NCBI RefSeq assembly: GCF_002005305.1
Contig: NZ_CP014782.1
Span: 2,232,001-2,296,000 of the forward strand
Direction: 5' to 3'
DNA from: Shewanella psychrophila
GTDB taxonomy: Bacteria; Pseudomonadota; Gammaproteobacteria; Enterobacterales; Shewanellaceae
Length of the DNA: 64,000 bases
Shown here: positions 8,626-17,558 of the stretch, one piece after another
Numbering within the stretch: position 1 is the stretch's first letter
How the letters are laid out: every line of letters starts with the position of its first letter
Program-made: the position numbers and the translations under genes
The notes under the pieces: model-generated
The model's input: the letters and a program-made list of their open reading frames with translations, nothing else
Told to the model about the DNA's origin: nothing
Databases searched by the model: none

Positions 8626-9030
8626 TTAGTGTTTATGATCTAACACCGTCACTTTATCTCCTTGCTCCGCCAGATAAAACACCACTATTTTGGCCGGCTC
8701 TGTACTGATATTCTTCCCGTAGTGAGAGGTGTTAACCAACTCAATCAGCGTATCCCCAGCTTTTAGATTTTTCTGTTTACCGTCGCGGGTGTACACCATC
8801 AATTCACCACTTAGAAGTATGCCGGCATTAATCACCGGATGTTGATGCCAAGGCAATTCTTCACCGGGGGCTATCACTATCTCTTTAATGGTCACTTCAG
8901 GTTGGGTCAATGAGTACGCAGGTAGTTTATTGCCGTCCCATGACTCGGTAGATTTGATTAAGTCTTTGGACGTCGCTGCACTCACCGACGTTGCAGCAAA
9001 AAATAACCCTAAACCAAGCATTCTAAACAT
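8626..9030 (-). CDS. Secreted cupin-domain protein
   Basis: 134 residues. The first ~18 form a signal peptide (MFRMLGLGLFFAATSVSA), so the protein is periplasmic. The cupin core carries the metal-ligand pattern PWHQHP..NAGILLSGELMVYTRDG and the second motif GDTLIELVNTSHYGKN. Single-domain cupins of this type bind a divalent metal, and many are small isomerases, dioxygenases or sugar/ligand binders; no specific reaction can be inferred. It lies 75 bp downstream of the fadL-like gene in the same direction and could be the last member of the volA-fadL unit. Confidence 0.75.
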   Translation of the reverse strand: MFRMLGLGLFFAATSVSAATSKDLIKSTESWDGNKLPAYSLTQPEVTIKEIVIAPGEELPWHQHPVINAGILLSGELMVYTRDGKQKNLKAGDTLIELVNTSHYGKNISTEPAKIVVFYLAEQGDKVTVLDHKH

Positions 9031-9105
9031 GTTAAATCTTCCATTTTATTAAACAATAATAAGAAATATGGGCGCATCGACACCAGAGCCAATGCACCTT
9101 TGACA

Positions 9106-10305
9106 TCAAAAACGATAACTGTATTGCGCCCCGATAAGCCAAGCGTCAGCTGTGGTCAGTGCCTTAATACTCGACTGTGTGCCTGGAATAATGGTCAGTG
9201 ACTCTTCCACCACTTCATCTTCACCCAGTACATAACTCACGCCCAGATCAACACTCTGTTTATCCGACAAATGATAGCTTGCTCCAGCAGAAAGCCATTG
9301 TCTGTTTGAGTCGGGGATCGACAAAGAGCTCAAGCTATCTGTAGGGGCTTTGTCGTACATATACCCGGCTCTTAACTCTACTTGAGGGGACAGATAATAG
9401 GTGCCCCCTATGGATATATGCCCAGCATCGACCCATTGATATTCTTTAATACTCGACGAGAGTTCCTCTGACGTTAATGCATTAAATTCAGACCATGCAA
9501 CATATTGCACACTGTAATGAAACGCAAATTTTTCAGTCAACTTATGATATCCAGATAACTCAAGCATATCGGGTAAAGGAATATTAATGCTGTCGGCTGA
9601 CTCTCCACCCATCGACACTTCGCCTTTAGCTTCGATATCAGGACTATAGCGGTAACTTAAACCGATACGATTGTCGCGGTCAAATTCATAGGCCAGCCCT
9701 AAGTTAAATCCATAACCAACGCCATCAGCCTCGACATCTAACAAACCTTTACGTTTGATATCGCCATCGCCATAGATCACATCGATACCGCCACCTAAGC
9801 TGAATTTATTAGTCACTTGATAGGAGAGTGCAATACCAAAGTTGACGCTGGTTAACGAGGTTTCTCCGCCAAATTCCCTCGCAACATAGTCCTCAGGAAA
9901 CACAATATTAGTGCCAAAATTGGAATACACTGACGCCCCTAAAGTAAAATCAGTCCCCTCTATAGGGTGAACGTAATAGGCATTAGGTATAAAAGCATCT
10001 TCAGCAATATCGTCGACACTGGCATCCACAGTATCCCCCACTATCGGAGTATAAAGCGCTGCAGACACATCTACACTGCTTAAAACAGCCACACCACCGA
10101 ATGAGAGTTCAGGAGTTTCAATCAATGACATAGCGGCGCTGTTTTTAGCCATAACCGAAGCGTTGTCGGCAATAATCCCATCACCGGCAAATGCACGGCC
10201 AAGCCCAGTCGCCGATTGAGCATTAATTTGAAAACCTGCCGCTACCGCCTGATGAGTAGCCAAAAGAACTGCAAGACATGTATATGTTCTAGGAAAGTGT
10301 TTCAT
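9106..10305 (-). CDS. fadL: FadL/OmpP1/TodX-family outer-membrane transport protein
   Basis: 399 residues with a signal peptide ending at about AVAA. The mature N-terminus GFQINAQSATGLGRAFAG is the FadL hatch region, and the NPA-like signature appears as AKNSAAMSLIETPELSFGG. The rest is alternating beta-strand sequence ending in an aromatic residue (SYRF), typical of a 14-stranded outer-membrane barrel. FadL proteins take up long-chain fatty acids and other hydrophobic compounds. It starts 11 bp downstream of the VolA-like lipase gene, so the two are almost certainly cotranscribed; in Vibrio cholerae volA and a fadL paralogue form the same pair. Confidence 0.9.
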   Translation of the reverse strand: MKHFPRTYTCLAVLLATHQAVAAGFQINAQSATGLGRAFAGDGIIADNASVMAKNSAAMSLIETPELSFGGVAVLSSVDVSAALYTPIVGDTVDASVDDIAEDAFIPNAYYVHPIEGTDFTLGASVYSNFGTNIVFPEDYVAREFGGETSLTSVNFGIALSYQVTNKFSLGGGIDVIYGDGDIKRKGLLDVEADGVGYGFNLGLAYEFDRDNRIGLSYRYSPDIEAKGEVSMGGESADSINIPLPDMLELSGYHKLTEKFAFHYSVQYVAWSEFNALTSEELSSSIKEYQWVDAGHISIGGTYYLSPQVELRAGYMYDKAPTDSLSSLSIPDSNRQWLSAGASYHLSDKQSVDLGVSYVLGEDEVVEESLTIIPGTQSSIKALTTADAWLIGAQYSYRF

Positions 10306-10316
10306 TGTGCAGACTC

Positions 10317-12443
10317 CTACTCAATATTATCCAGGTTATTGATCATCACTTCGCCGCCATCAGATATCACCATGCTGGCGACAGCAACCTGCTGGGTATC
10401 GGTCGCATTCCAGACTTCATCCAGAATTTCAGTATCAGGAATACCCGGTTTACCCTCTTCATCCATCGGACCTTCATAAGGGAAAAGATAGGTACCGTGA
10501 CCGCCAACTGTTGCCCTGATCATCACTCTGAGTCCAGTTCCTGATTCATCGATTACACTGCCTCTTATCACTCCAAGATTTAAGGCTGTAACTAACGGAT
10601 CTGTACCTGTCATCACATTGTCGGGGCTGGAATTAGGCACCACAAAATCGGGTAAGTACTCACCCACTTCACAGCTAGCATTACAGTTACCTACCGCTTC
10701 GATAAGCAATGTCGGCTGCATTGCCATATTTTGTCTCTGAACAAAGTTAGCAGGGTCTGCACTGTCGGTACTCGCTTGAATCCCTTGCTTAAAGTCTGGT
10801 AAGAGCAAAGCATAAATATCCTCTTCCAGTGCTGACACTGTGATTTGATTATGTTCAGATACGCTCTCAAATTCTCGCAATGACAAAATGCAGGTTTCGT
10901 TACTGTCGCTTGGTTGGCAAGATTGTGGCACTAAGGTTTCTGCGATACCTCTTTGAATATCCGGAGACTGCTTAATCGCTTGTTCCGTTTCTTCACCTAA
11001 GGTGTCAGAGGTTAACGTCAGATTCACCAGACCTTGTCCCGGTACAACAAAGTTAACCGTATTAAAATGCAGGGCTTCGACCTGCTGAGACATCTCACTC
11101 ACCATCACAGAGACGATTCCTCCCAGTGAATGACCCACTAAATGGACATTAGTTGGATCCGTCCAGGAGACCTTGTTCAAGGCATAGCGTAAACTTAAAT
11201 TATCGGATACCGCCTGAGTCAAATTCCCCCTCAGCGTCAAGGGTGAAGCTATGTTGATAAAGTTTGCCTTATCAACTTGCGCGCTGATCTCATTGCCTTC
11301 CCTGTCATACATGATCCGCTCTCCGTGATAGGGCATATCAATGGCGGCAACTAAGAAGCCTTGATCCACATAATCTTTTACCATCAAAGAGGCAGCATTT
11401 TTATCTGCCGTCACACCATGAATAAACAGCACCACAGGCAGGGGTTGCTTACCATCCCAGTCAGTCGGAGAGTGAATATCGGCAACCACATCAAGGGATG
11501 TAGATTGAGGCAAGGTATTGGTTTTGGTTAAGTGCTCACCACCGGACTCAGGCTTCATCCACCGGTACAGATCCGGACAAGCTGTTATGGGATCAAACTC
11601 ATCCACCAGACAACTTGCCTCATCTTCTTTGGTAAAAGGCAGGTAATAAGGCATGGTTAAGCTGGTTTGGTAGGTATCATATTTTCTAGCATCGTTTATT
11701 TTCGTCAGTTCCCCCAAAGAGGCTGAAGCATCATGCTCAATGATTGAATCTAAGATCGGGTATACACTTTGGGTGGTAAATTGAGCCCCATAGATCACGT
11801 TTCCTTGCCCGGAAGCTTGCTGATAAGCTTCAGTGGCCAATGTTATTTGTTGTTTGATTAACAACTCTGTTTCACTGAGGTCGTCTTCATCTCTCGACAA
11901 CAAACTTGTAAAGCTGGCATCGGCCATTAATGGCTCACCAAACTGAGTTTTCACTCTATCGCTGACCGCTAAAAAGTAACGACTCTCACTGTTTAAGGCC
12001 TGCTGACAAGCGATTTTAATCTCTTCTCCACTGGCGGTTATCTCTGCTGGCACAGCTTTAGCGCTTGCTGCATCTATCAGCATGATATTGTTCACTAGGC
12101 TGGCACTATCTAGCGGATACCTCTCATCGGCATCGATACTTGCAATAGGGATCCTGATTGGCTCAACACATAATCCCCAGCCATCTAGAGCGGCATAGAC
12201 AGTGTCTGAACTGCGGTAAAAGTTCTCCCTATCTACACCTTCAACCTGGTTCTCGACGGGAAAGGCTATGGTATGGTCTGAGTCAAAACCATAGCCGTCA
12301 TTGGGTATTGGCAGTGCATTAATTGAAAACGGGACATATACCGAAATGGGAGCCTGACTCACATTCTCTTCAGATCCGCAGCCAGCCACTAACAGACTGC
12401 CGATTAACGCAGATGCATAAGGGGCTAAAAACTTAGTCTTCAT
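10317..12443 (-). CDS. volA: VolA/Pla-1/cef-type outer-membrane lipase (surface lysophospholipase)
   Basis: 708 residues. A lipoprotein signal with lipobox LLVAGC puts the lipid-modified cysteine near residue 22. The alpha/beta-hydrolase part holds VVLFIHGVTADKN (oxyanion region) and the nucleophile elbow VGHSLGG near residue 430. Family knowledge: VolA is a surface-exposed lipoprotein that cleaves lysophosphatidylcholine, and the freed fatty acid enters through FadL. The directly following fadL gene fits that pathway. ATG 12443 is chosen over ATG 12452 because GAGGA is 9 bases upstream of the former and abuts the latter, and the signal peptide then begins MKTKF. Confidence 0.87.
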   Translation of the reverse strand: MKTKFLAPYASALIGSLLVAGCGSEENVSQAPISVYVPFSINALPIPNDGYGFDSDHTIAFPVENQVEGVDRENFYRSSDTVYAALDGWGLCVEPIRIPIASIDADERYPLDSASLVNNIMLIDAASAKAVPAEITASGEEIKIACQQALNSESRYFLAVSDRVKTQFGEPLMADASFTSLLSRDEDDLSETELLIKQQITLATEAYQQASGQGNVIYGAQFTTQSVYPILDSIIEHDASASLGELTKINDARKYDTYQTSLTMPYYLPFTKEDEASCLVDEFDPITACPDLYRWMKPESGGEHLTKTNTLPQSTSLDVVADIHSPTDWDGKQPLPVVLFIHGVTADKNAASLMVKDYVDQGFLVAAIDMPYHGERIMYDREGNEISAQVDKANFINIASPLTLRGNLTQAVSDNLSLRYALNKVSWTDPTNVHLVGHSLGGIVSVMVSEMSQQVEALHFNTVNFVVPGQGLVNLTLTSDTLGEETEQAIKQSPDIQRGIAETLVPQSCQPSDSNETCILSLREFESVSEHNQITVSALEEDIYALLLPDFKQGIQASTDSADPANFVQRQNMAMQPTLLIEAVGNCNASCEVGEYLPDFVVPNSSPDNVMTGTDPLVTALNLGVIRGSVIDESGTGLRVMIRATVGGHGTYLFPYEGPMDEEGKPGIPDTEILDEVWNATDTQQVAVASMVISDGGEVMINNLDNIE

Positions 12444-12683
12444 ACAATCCATTCCTCTTTATGTTTAGGGGCTGTGCAGATTAGGAGGATTTAACAAAAA
12501 TGACTTATCAATAATCCTTATTGATAATTAATTAAAGATAAAAATAAATATATAAACTTTAAAATCAAATGGTTAATTAAAGCTTGTAGATTTCAGCAGA
12601 AGTGAAGAAATGAATGAACAGATCAGCTTGATAACGCTAAACAAGCATTATCAAGGACTAGAATGATTGATAAAATGGCAGAG

Positions 12684-13124
12684 TTAATCGTTATCTATGC
12701 TTTCAAAGTAGAGTGACAAGTAGTCACCACTGAGTAAAAACGAGTCTTCATCGATAGCTTGCAGCTCGAAACTATCAGAGAAAGCACCGTTGCGTATAAA
12801 AGCCTGCTCTGTGACCGTCACCGCTTTTTCCGGGAATATACGCTCATGCTCTTCTTGAATAAATCTCAGGTGGTTACCGGACAAAGAGACGGTGCCGTTT
12901 GAATTAAAGCCAGTTCGGCCATCTAACAAGAAGAAAAGATGATATCTATCATCTGTAAATTCGATTTTAACGAAAGTAGGCACTAACAGACGTGTATTCT
13001 TTTCATTTAAATAAACCCGGGTATTAGACTCGAAACTTCCACTGGGTAATGAGTCTTGTGCGAGAAAAAACAGAGTGAGCCCACCACTAAGGCAACCTAA
13101 GATAATAAGCATGACTTTATTCAC
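12684..13124 (-). CDS. ToxS-like membrane-anchored periplasmic partner protein
   Basis: 146 residues. One N-terminal helix (about 4-22) with a short cytoplasmic tail is followed by a ~120-residue periplasmic domain rich in beta-strands. It overlaps the end of the upstream ToxR-like gene by 8 bp, indicating translational coupling. Architecture, size and position match ToxS, which stabilises the periplasmic domain of ToxR and with it senses bile, but I see no diagnostic ToxS motif. The functional link to the ToxR-like protein is inferred from the overlap. Confidence 0.6.
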   Translation of the reverse strand: MNKVMLIILGCLSGGLTLFFLAQDSLPSGSFESNTRVYLNEKNTRLLVPTFVKIEFTDDRYHLFFLLDGRTGFNSNGTVSLSGNHLRFIQEEHERIFPEKAVTVTEQAFIRNGAFSDSFELQAIDEDSFLLSGDYLSLYFESIDND

Positions 13125-13770
13125 TGCAATTAACTCCTTCTACGCCCTTTTTAAATCCGTAGGATCCTTGCTCGCTGAGCAATAATTGAGTGTTACCAGA
13201 CTCATATATCAAAGGTGAGCTTAACCGCTGTGCAATATCTTGCTCAGGTAGCACGAGATAACATTCCTGATAGGTTTTACCAGGTAGATATGATGTGAAT
13301 GTCATGAAGACCATGCCCAATACAATAACGCCGATATAAGGGAGTACAAAATACAGCCCATGGTTCAACCAAGGCATACCTGGCACTGCAGGCTCGTGAG
13401 TGGCGGGAACAGGCAAACTTTCATTCTGATGATGCTTAATAGGATGAGGTAAGTCAGCACTCACCTCTCCTTCAAATTGATAGCCTTTACCCCTAACCGT
13501 TTTAATCAGCTGATTTGACTTATCATCGAGCAACTTGCGGCAAGCAGAAATACTTTGTAGCAGGCTGCCCTCTTCGACGATTATGCCCCTGTCTTTCCAA
13601 ACAAAGGCGATGATTTCTTCCTTAGACAATAACTGGTTTGGTCGACTGGTGAATAGCTTAAGTAACAGTGCTTCATTGGTGCCTATCTCTTTCTCATAGC
13701 CAGTTGGACAATCTAAAATTTTGTTAGTTGAGAAATCAATAATGATCCGCTGTTCTACCCTTATTCTCAT
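13117..13770 (-). CDS. ToxR/CadC-type membrane-bound winged-helix transcriptional regulator
   Basis: 217 residues. The N-terminal OmpR-type winged helix covers about 1-100 (SKEEIIAFVWKDRG..VEEGSLLQSISACRKLL..IKTVRGKGYQFEG, the classical ToxR/CadC recognition and wing signature). A proline-rich linker leads to one transmembrane helix (about 139-159) and a short periplasmic domain. That domain contains exactly two cysteines (Cys170, Cys215), the same arrangement as the redox pair in Vibrio ToxR. It is followed in overlap by the ToxS-like gene. Likely targets are neighbouring envelope genes such as volA-fadL or the divergent TonB receptor, which is inference only. Confidence 0.82.
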   Translation of the reverse strand: MRIRVEQRIIIDFSTNKILDCPTGYEKEIGTNEALLLKLFTSRPNQLLSKEEIIAFVWKDRGIIVEEGSLLQSISACRKLLDDKSNQLIKTVRGKGYQFEGEVSADLPHPIKHHQNESLPVPATHEPAVPGMPWLNHGLYFVLPYIGVIVLGMVFMTFTSYLPGKTYQECYLVLPEQDIAQRLSSPLIYESGNTQLLLSEQGSYGFKKGVEGVNCSE

Positions 13771-13980
13771 TTCACCACATCAATTATTAAGCACATAAAA
13801 TAGTGTCATTACCTTAAAGCAATTAGCTCAGAGTGCATAGGCAGCAACAAAACAAAGTTTACATTTCAAAAATAGCGCAAAAAAGATACTAAATTAGTAA
13901 GTATTATCAAGGGTTTCATCTGAAGAGGTTTATGCATTAGATCACAACAGTAGGGAAACTTATGTAAATAAGCTTCAAAT

Positions 13981-13999
13981 GATATTGATAATCTATACC
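13981..13999 (+). promoter_or_regulatory. Probable Fur box of the TonB receptor gene
   Basis: The 19 bases starting GATATTGATAATCTAT match the palindromic Fur consensus at 14 of 19 positions by eye. The site ends 36 bp before the chosen start of the TonB-dependent receptor, which suggests repression by Fur under iron-replete conditions. Confidence 0.65.
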
Positions 14000-14035
14000 A
14001 TTTGCGCCACATTATTTACATTGTCAGGATCATCC

Positions 14036-16183
14036 ATGTCATTTTCATTAAGTAAAACAGCCATCGCCACACGATGTGCATTGCTTTGCCTCGCGCTTCC
14101 CTCACTTTCAGTTATCGCCGACGAACATAACACTTCAGATAATTCTATGGAGCGAATGATTATCACAGGCAGTCGCAGTGTCGAACGCATTGATGAAGTG
14201 CCATCTTCGGTCACCTTGATTGACAACAAGATGCTTAAGCAAGATATGCTCGTTAGCTCAGAGCTGCAAAACATACTGGCGTTCCGTGTACCGGGAATGG
14301 CACCAAGTTCAGGAACCTCAAGTAACTCAGGACAAACATTACGCGGCCGACAGGCATTGATCATGATTGATGGTGTGCCACAGTCGACGCCACTACGAAA
14401 CGGTCAATTAGGCATTCGTTCCATCGATGCCGGAGCCATTGAGCGTATCGAAGTGATCAAGGGCGCGACCTCTATTTATGGTAATGGCGCATCAGGCGGC
14501 ATCATTAACTACATCACTAAGAAGGCCAGTAGCGATGACAAAGCCAGAATCCAGCTAGGTGCATCGAGCAAGTTCAGTGCAGTAAAATTCGAAGATACTC
14601 CAGGTTACCGTTTCGATGCCTCCATAGACGGCACAGTCGATAATTTCAGTTATGTATTGAGTGGTGCAATCGAAGAAACAGGTTTACAGCGTGACTCAGA
14701 AGGTGATGTTATCGGTCTTAAATACGGGTTATCAGAGACTAAATCTAAGAATCTATTCACAAAGCTCGGTTATGCCTTCGATGAAGAGAAGTATCTGCAG
14801 CTGACCTATAACTATTACGATGCTCAACAGGAAGCCGATTATGTGGACGTGGTCGGTAGCGTCAACAGTGGTGTTAAGACCTATGCCATCAAAGATACAT
14901 CGGGTGTAACTAAGCTCGGTGAACCTCAGGGGCCACGTGGTAATCATAACTTGATGCTGAAATATGTTGATGAAGCATTATTTTCTAACACTCAGCTGAC
15001 AGTCGATGGCTATGCCCAAGTTATCGAAAATATGTTCTTCTACTCCACACTTCTTTCTAACCCAAGTGAAGGTTATGCCGGCGGCCAATCATTAATTAAA
15101 TCGGACAAGAAAGGCTTACGGGTAAACTTCAATACACAAGTCGATTGGGATGATGTCGAAGTCAGCTTCATCTATGGCCTTGATGCACTCAACGATGTAA
15201 GCTCCCAGCCTCTCGATGACGGCCGAATTTGGGTGCCAGAGATGGACATGACTAACTTAGCCGCCTACTTACAGACTAAAATAGTGCTCTATGATGACTG
15301 GATAGTGAAAGCCGGAATTCGTCAAGACAGTGTCGATCTCAGCGTAGATGACTACCAGGCACTGAAACTCTGTATCGCCCCAGATACTTGCTCGGTTCCC
15401 ATGGATGTAAAAGGCGGTGATATTGATTATGACACCACCACCTTTAATGTCGGGATCAGATATAATATGAATGAGTATTTCAGCCCATTTATGAGCTTCT
15501 CTCAAGGATCCGACATATCAGATCTAGGCCAGTTACTTCGCACCGCAACCGTCGATGATATCTCGTTAATCCGCACAGAAGCCTCTATTGTTGACAACTA
15601 CGAAGTGGGTATTTCGGGACAAATTGCAGACGTTAGCTATGAAATCGCTGCATATCGGAGTAATTCAGAGTTAGGAACGGGTAGCGAATACATTGAGGAG
15701 ACAGGCGTTTATATGCCTGTTCGTGAGCCACAAAAAATTTGGGGCTATGAAGGACAACTCAATTATCAAATACAAGACAACTTAAGTACCAGCGTCAGCT
15801 ATAGCTGGATAGAAGGTAAGAATACCGATAAAGATACTTACCTCGACGGTAAGACCATCTCAGCCCCTAAATTCACAGCAACCCTTAACTGGCAACCCCT
15901 TGAAGATGCCAGAATCGGCATCAATTACCTCTATGTTGGCGACCGTAAGCGTTTCGAGCCCATAAACGCTAAATACGTCGGTACACAAGGACCTGTCAGC
16001 AGCTATAACTTGGTAAACTTAAGCAGCAGCTATCAAATCGACAACTGGCAGTTGTCTCTGGGAGTCGAAAATCTACTGAACGAGGATTATTACTCGGCTC
16101 GCTCTCAGGCATACACATTTTCAGGCTACAACACCAAGGGTCTTGGCACCTCTGTGAACCTTGGGGTAAAGGCAACATTTTAG
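14036..16183 (+). CDS. TonB-dependent outer-membrane receptor, siderophore type
   Basis: 715 residues. A signal peptide ends near VIADE, then a TonB-box-like ERMIITGSRS, then a plug domain (SVTLIDNKML..GMAPSSG..RGRQALIMIDGVPQ..RIEVIKGATSIYGNGASGGIINYITKK). The 22-stranded barrel ends with ..TSVNLGVKATF, a C-terminal aromatic. An extracellular loop holds a close cysteine pair (CIAPDTC). ATG 14036 with AGGA six bases upstream is chosen over an ATG at 13979, which would lie across the Fur box and lack a signal peptide. Iron-siderophore uptake is likely given the Fur-like site; the ligand is unknown. It stands alone, with a terminator at 16205. Confidence 0.88.
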   Translation: MSFSLSKTAIATRCALLCLALPSLSVIADEHNTSDNSMERMIITGSRSVERIDEVPSSVTLIDNKMLKQDMLVSSELQNILAFRVPGMAPSSGTSSNSGQTLRGRQALIMIDGVPQSTPLRNGQLGIRSIDAGAIERIEVIKGATSIYGNGASGGIINYITKKASSDDKARIQLGASSKFSAVKFEDTPGYRFDASIDGTVDNFSYVLSGAIEETGLQRDSEGDVIGLKYGLSETKSKNLFTKLGYAFDEEKYLQLTYNYYDAQQEADYVDVVGSVNSGVKTYAIKDTSGVTKLGEPQGPRGNHNLMLKYVDEALFSNTQLTVDGYAQVIENMFFYSTLLSNPSEGYAGGQSLIKSDKKGLRVNFNTQVDWDDVEVSFIYGLDALNDVSSQPLDDGRIWVPEMDMTNLAAYLQTKIVLYDDWIVKAGIRQDSVDLSVDDYQALKLCIAPDTCSVPMDVKGGDIDYDTTTFNVGIRYNMNEYFSPFMSFSQGSDISDLGQLLRTATVDDISLIRTEASIVDNYEVGISGQIADVSYEIAAYRSNSELGTGSEYIEETGVYMPVREPQKIWGYEGQLNYQIQDNLSTSVSYSWIEGKNTDKDTYLDGKTISAPKFTATLNWQPLEDARIGINYLYVGDRKRFEPINAKYVGTQGPVSSYNLVNLSSSYQIDNWQLSLGVENLLNEDYYSARSQAYTFSGYNTKGLGTSVNLGVKATF

Positions 16184-16204
16184 TCGTAATCTCACGATAA
16201 CTGA

Positions 16205-16232
16205 AAAGAGGCAAGCAATGGTTTGCCTCTTT
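16205..16232 (+). terminator. Rho-independent terminator of the TonB receptor gene
   Basis: A perfect 10-bp stem (AAAGAGGCAA / TTGCCTCTTT) with an 8-base loop, 21 bp after the stop codon. Confidence 0.8.
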
Positions 16233-16626
16233 GCATTAACAATATGATTATCCTCGTTCAAACCAAACATAATTTAATACCCTGATTTTCCTATCGCAAT
16301 CAGTCAAAAACTCGGCTACCAGCTATATTTCCAGAGCCTAATATTGAAGAAATAAAATTATTTCATTAGCCTTTGCTAAAGCACGGTCTGTCTTAAACAG
16401 GTCCGACATCTAACGCTATTACTCAGTTTACTCCTCAACCGCTAGTTTTAAACACGCCTACAACTCCTGTCTAGCCTGACTTTTAATAGAAAACATAGCT
16501 TGATTCAATCAGATTATTGAGATAACAATAATTACAGGCGGTCACTTTTCATACAGACCGCTAACAATAAAATACTAAACAACAAGACGAAGTAACAAGA
16601 CAGTCAACAACACCCTGGGGAATAAT
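16233..16626. other. Intergenic region upstream of the lipase gene
   Basis: About 390 bp without a credible gene. It must contain the lipase promoter. The last bases before ATG 16627 contain CTGGGG, a weak ribosome-binding site. I see no clear operator. Confidence 0.5.
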
Positions 16627-17556
16627 ATGAACAGATGGATCTACACTCTTACAATCTTGCTCTTGAGCTTATCAAGTTCATTCAATGTTACGGCCAGCAC
16701 CTCTACATCGGCGACTAAGTATCCAATAGTACTGGTTCACGGCTTATTTGGTTTTGATGATATCTGGGGGATAGATTACTTCTATCGAATACCTCAAGCA
16801 CTACAGCAACAAGGGGCTCAGGTATTCGTGGCGAGCGTGTCACCAGCTAATTCCAGTGAGGTGCGGGGTGAACAATTACGCAGCTACGTCCAAGCCGTTC
16901 TTGCACAAACCGGTGCTGATAAAGTCAACCTGATTGGTCACAGCCATGGCGGCCCAACCACACGTTACGTTGCCAGTATCAGTCCTGAAATGGTGGCATC
17001 GGTAACCTCAATCGGTGGCGTTAACTGGGGCAGCAATGTCGCCGACTTTGTCCGCGGTGCAGTACCAGCCGATTCGGCGATAGAATGGCTTGCTCAACAA
17101 GGCTTTAATACTTTAGCGTCTATCATTGCGGGGATCTCCGGTAATAGTGGCCTGCCAGCGGACACCATAGCAGCAATGGAATCACTCACTACCGCAGGCT
17201 CTGTCGCATTTAATCAGAACTATCCGGAAGGTATTCCGTCTCAGTATTGCGGCCAAGGTTCAGCACTCGCCGACAACGGTGTTTATTACTTCTCCTGGTC
17301 CGGTTCCAGTCAGTTCACCCATGCATTAGATGTCAGTGATTATCCGTTGAGCCTAACAGGTTTACTTTTTGATGAACCTAATGACGGTCTGGTTTCAACT
17401 TGTAGCTCTCATTTAGGTCTAGTCATCAAAGATAACTATAAAATGAACCACTTAGATGAGGTGAATCAGACTTTCGGCTTGGTAAGCTGGTTTGAAACGA
17501 ACCCTGTCACAGTATACAGACAGCACTTAAGCCGTTTAGCCCAGCTAGGACTCTAA
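16627..17556 (+). CDS. Secreted triacylglycerol lipase (family I, foldase-dependent)
   Basis: 309 residues. A signal peptide covers about 1-23 (..SSSFNVTAS). The start of the mature enzyme (YPIVLVHGLFGFDDIWGIDYFYRI) is the oxyanion-hole region of Pseudomonas/Burkholderia-type lipases. The nucleophile Ser106 lies in GHSHGG. Two cysteines (in QYCGQG and VSTCSSH) fit the conserved disulphide; NDGLVS and the late MNHLDEV segment carry the acid/calcium site and catalytic histidine. These enzymes hydrolyse triglycerides outside the cell after type II secretion and need a dedicated foldase, which is encoded 2 bp downstream. Confidence 0.9.
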   Translation: MNRWIYTLTILLLSLSSSFNVTASTSTSATKYPIVLVHGLFGFDDIWGIDYFYRIPQALQQQGAQVFVASVSPANSSEVRGEQLRSYVQAVLAQTGADKVNLIGHSHGGPTTRYVASISPEMVASVTSIGGVNWGSNVADFVRGAVPADSAIEWLAQQGFNTLASIIAGISGNSGLPADTIAAMESLTTAGSVAFNQNYPEGIPSQYCGQGSALADNGVYYFSWSGSSQFTHALDVSDYPLSLTGLLFDEPNDGLVSTCSSHLGLVIKDNYKMNHLDEVNQTFGLVSWFETNPVTVYRQHLSRLAQLGL

Positions 17557-17558
17557 TC

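Noticed and set aside
13979..14035. Upstream start of the TonB receptor at 13979
   Set aside because: The site lies across the Fur box and gives no proper signal peptide.
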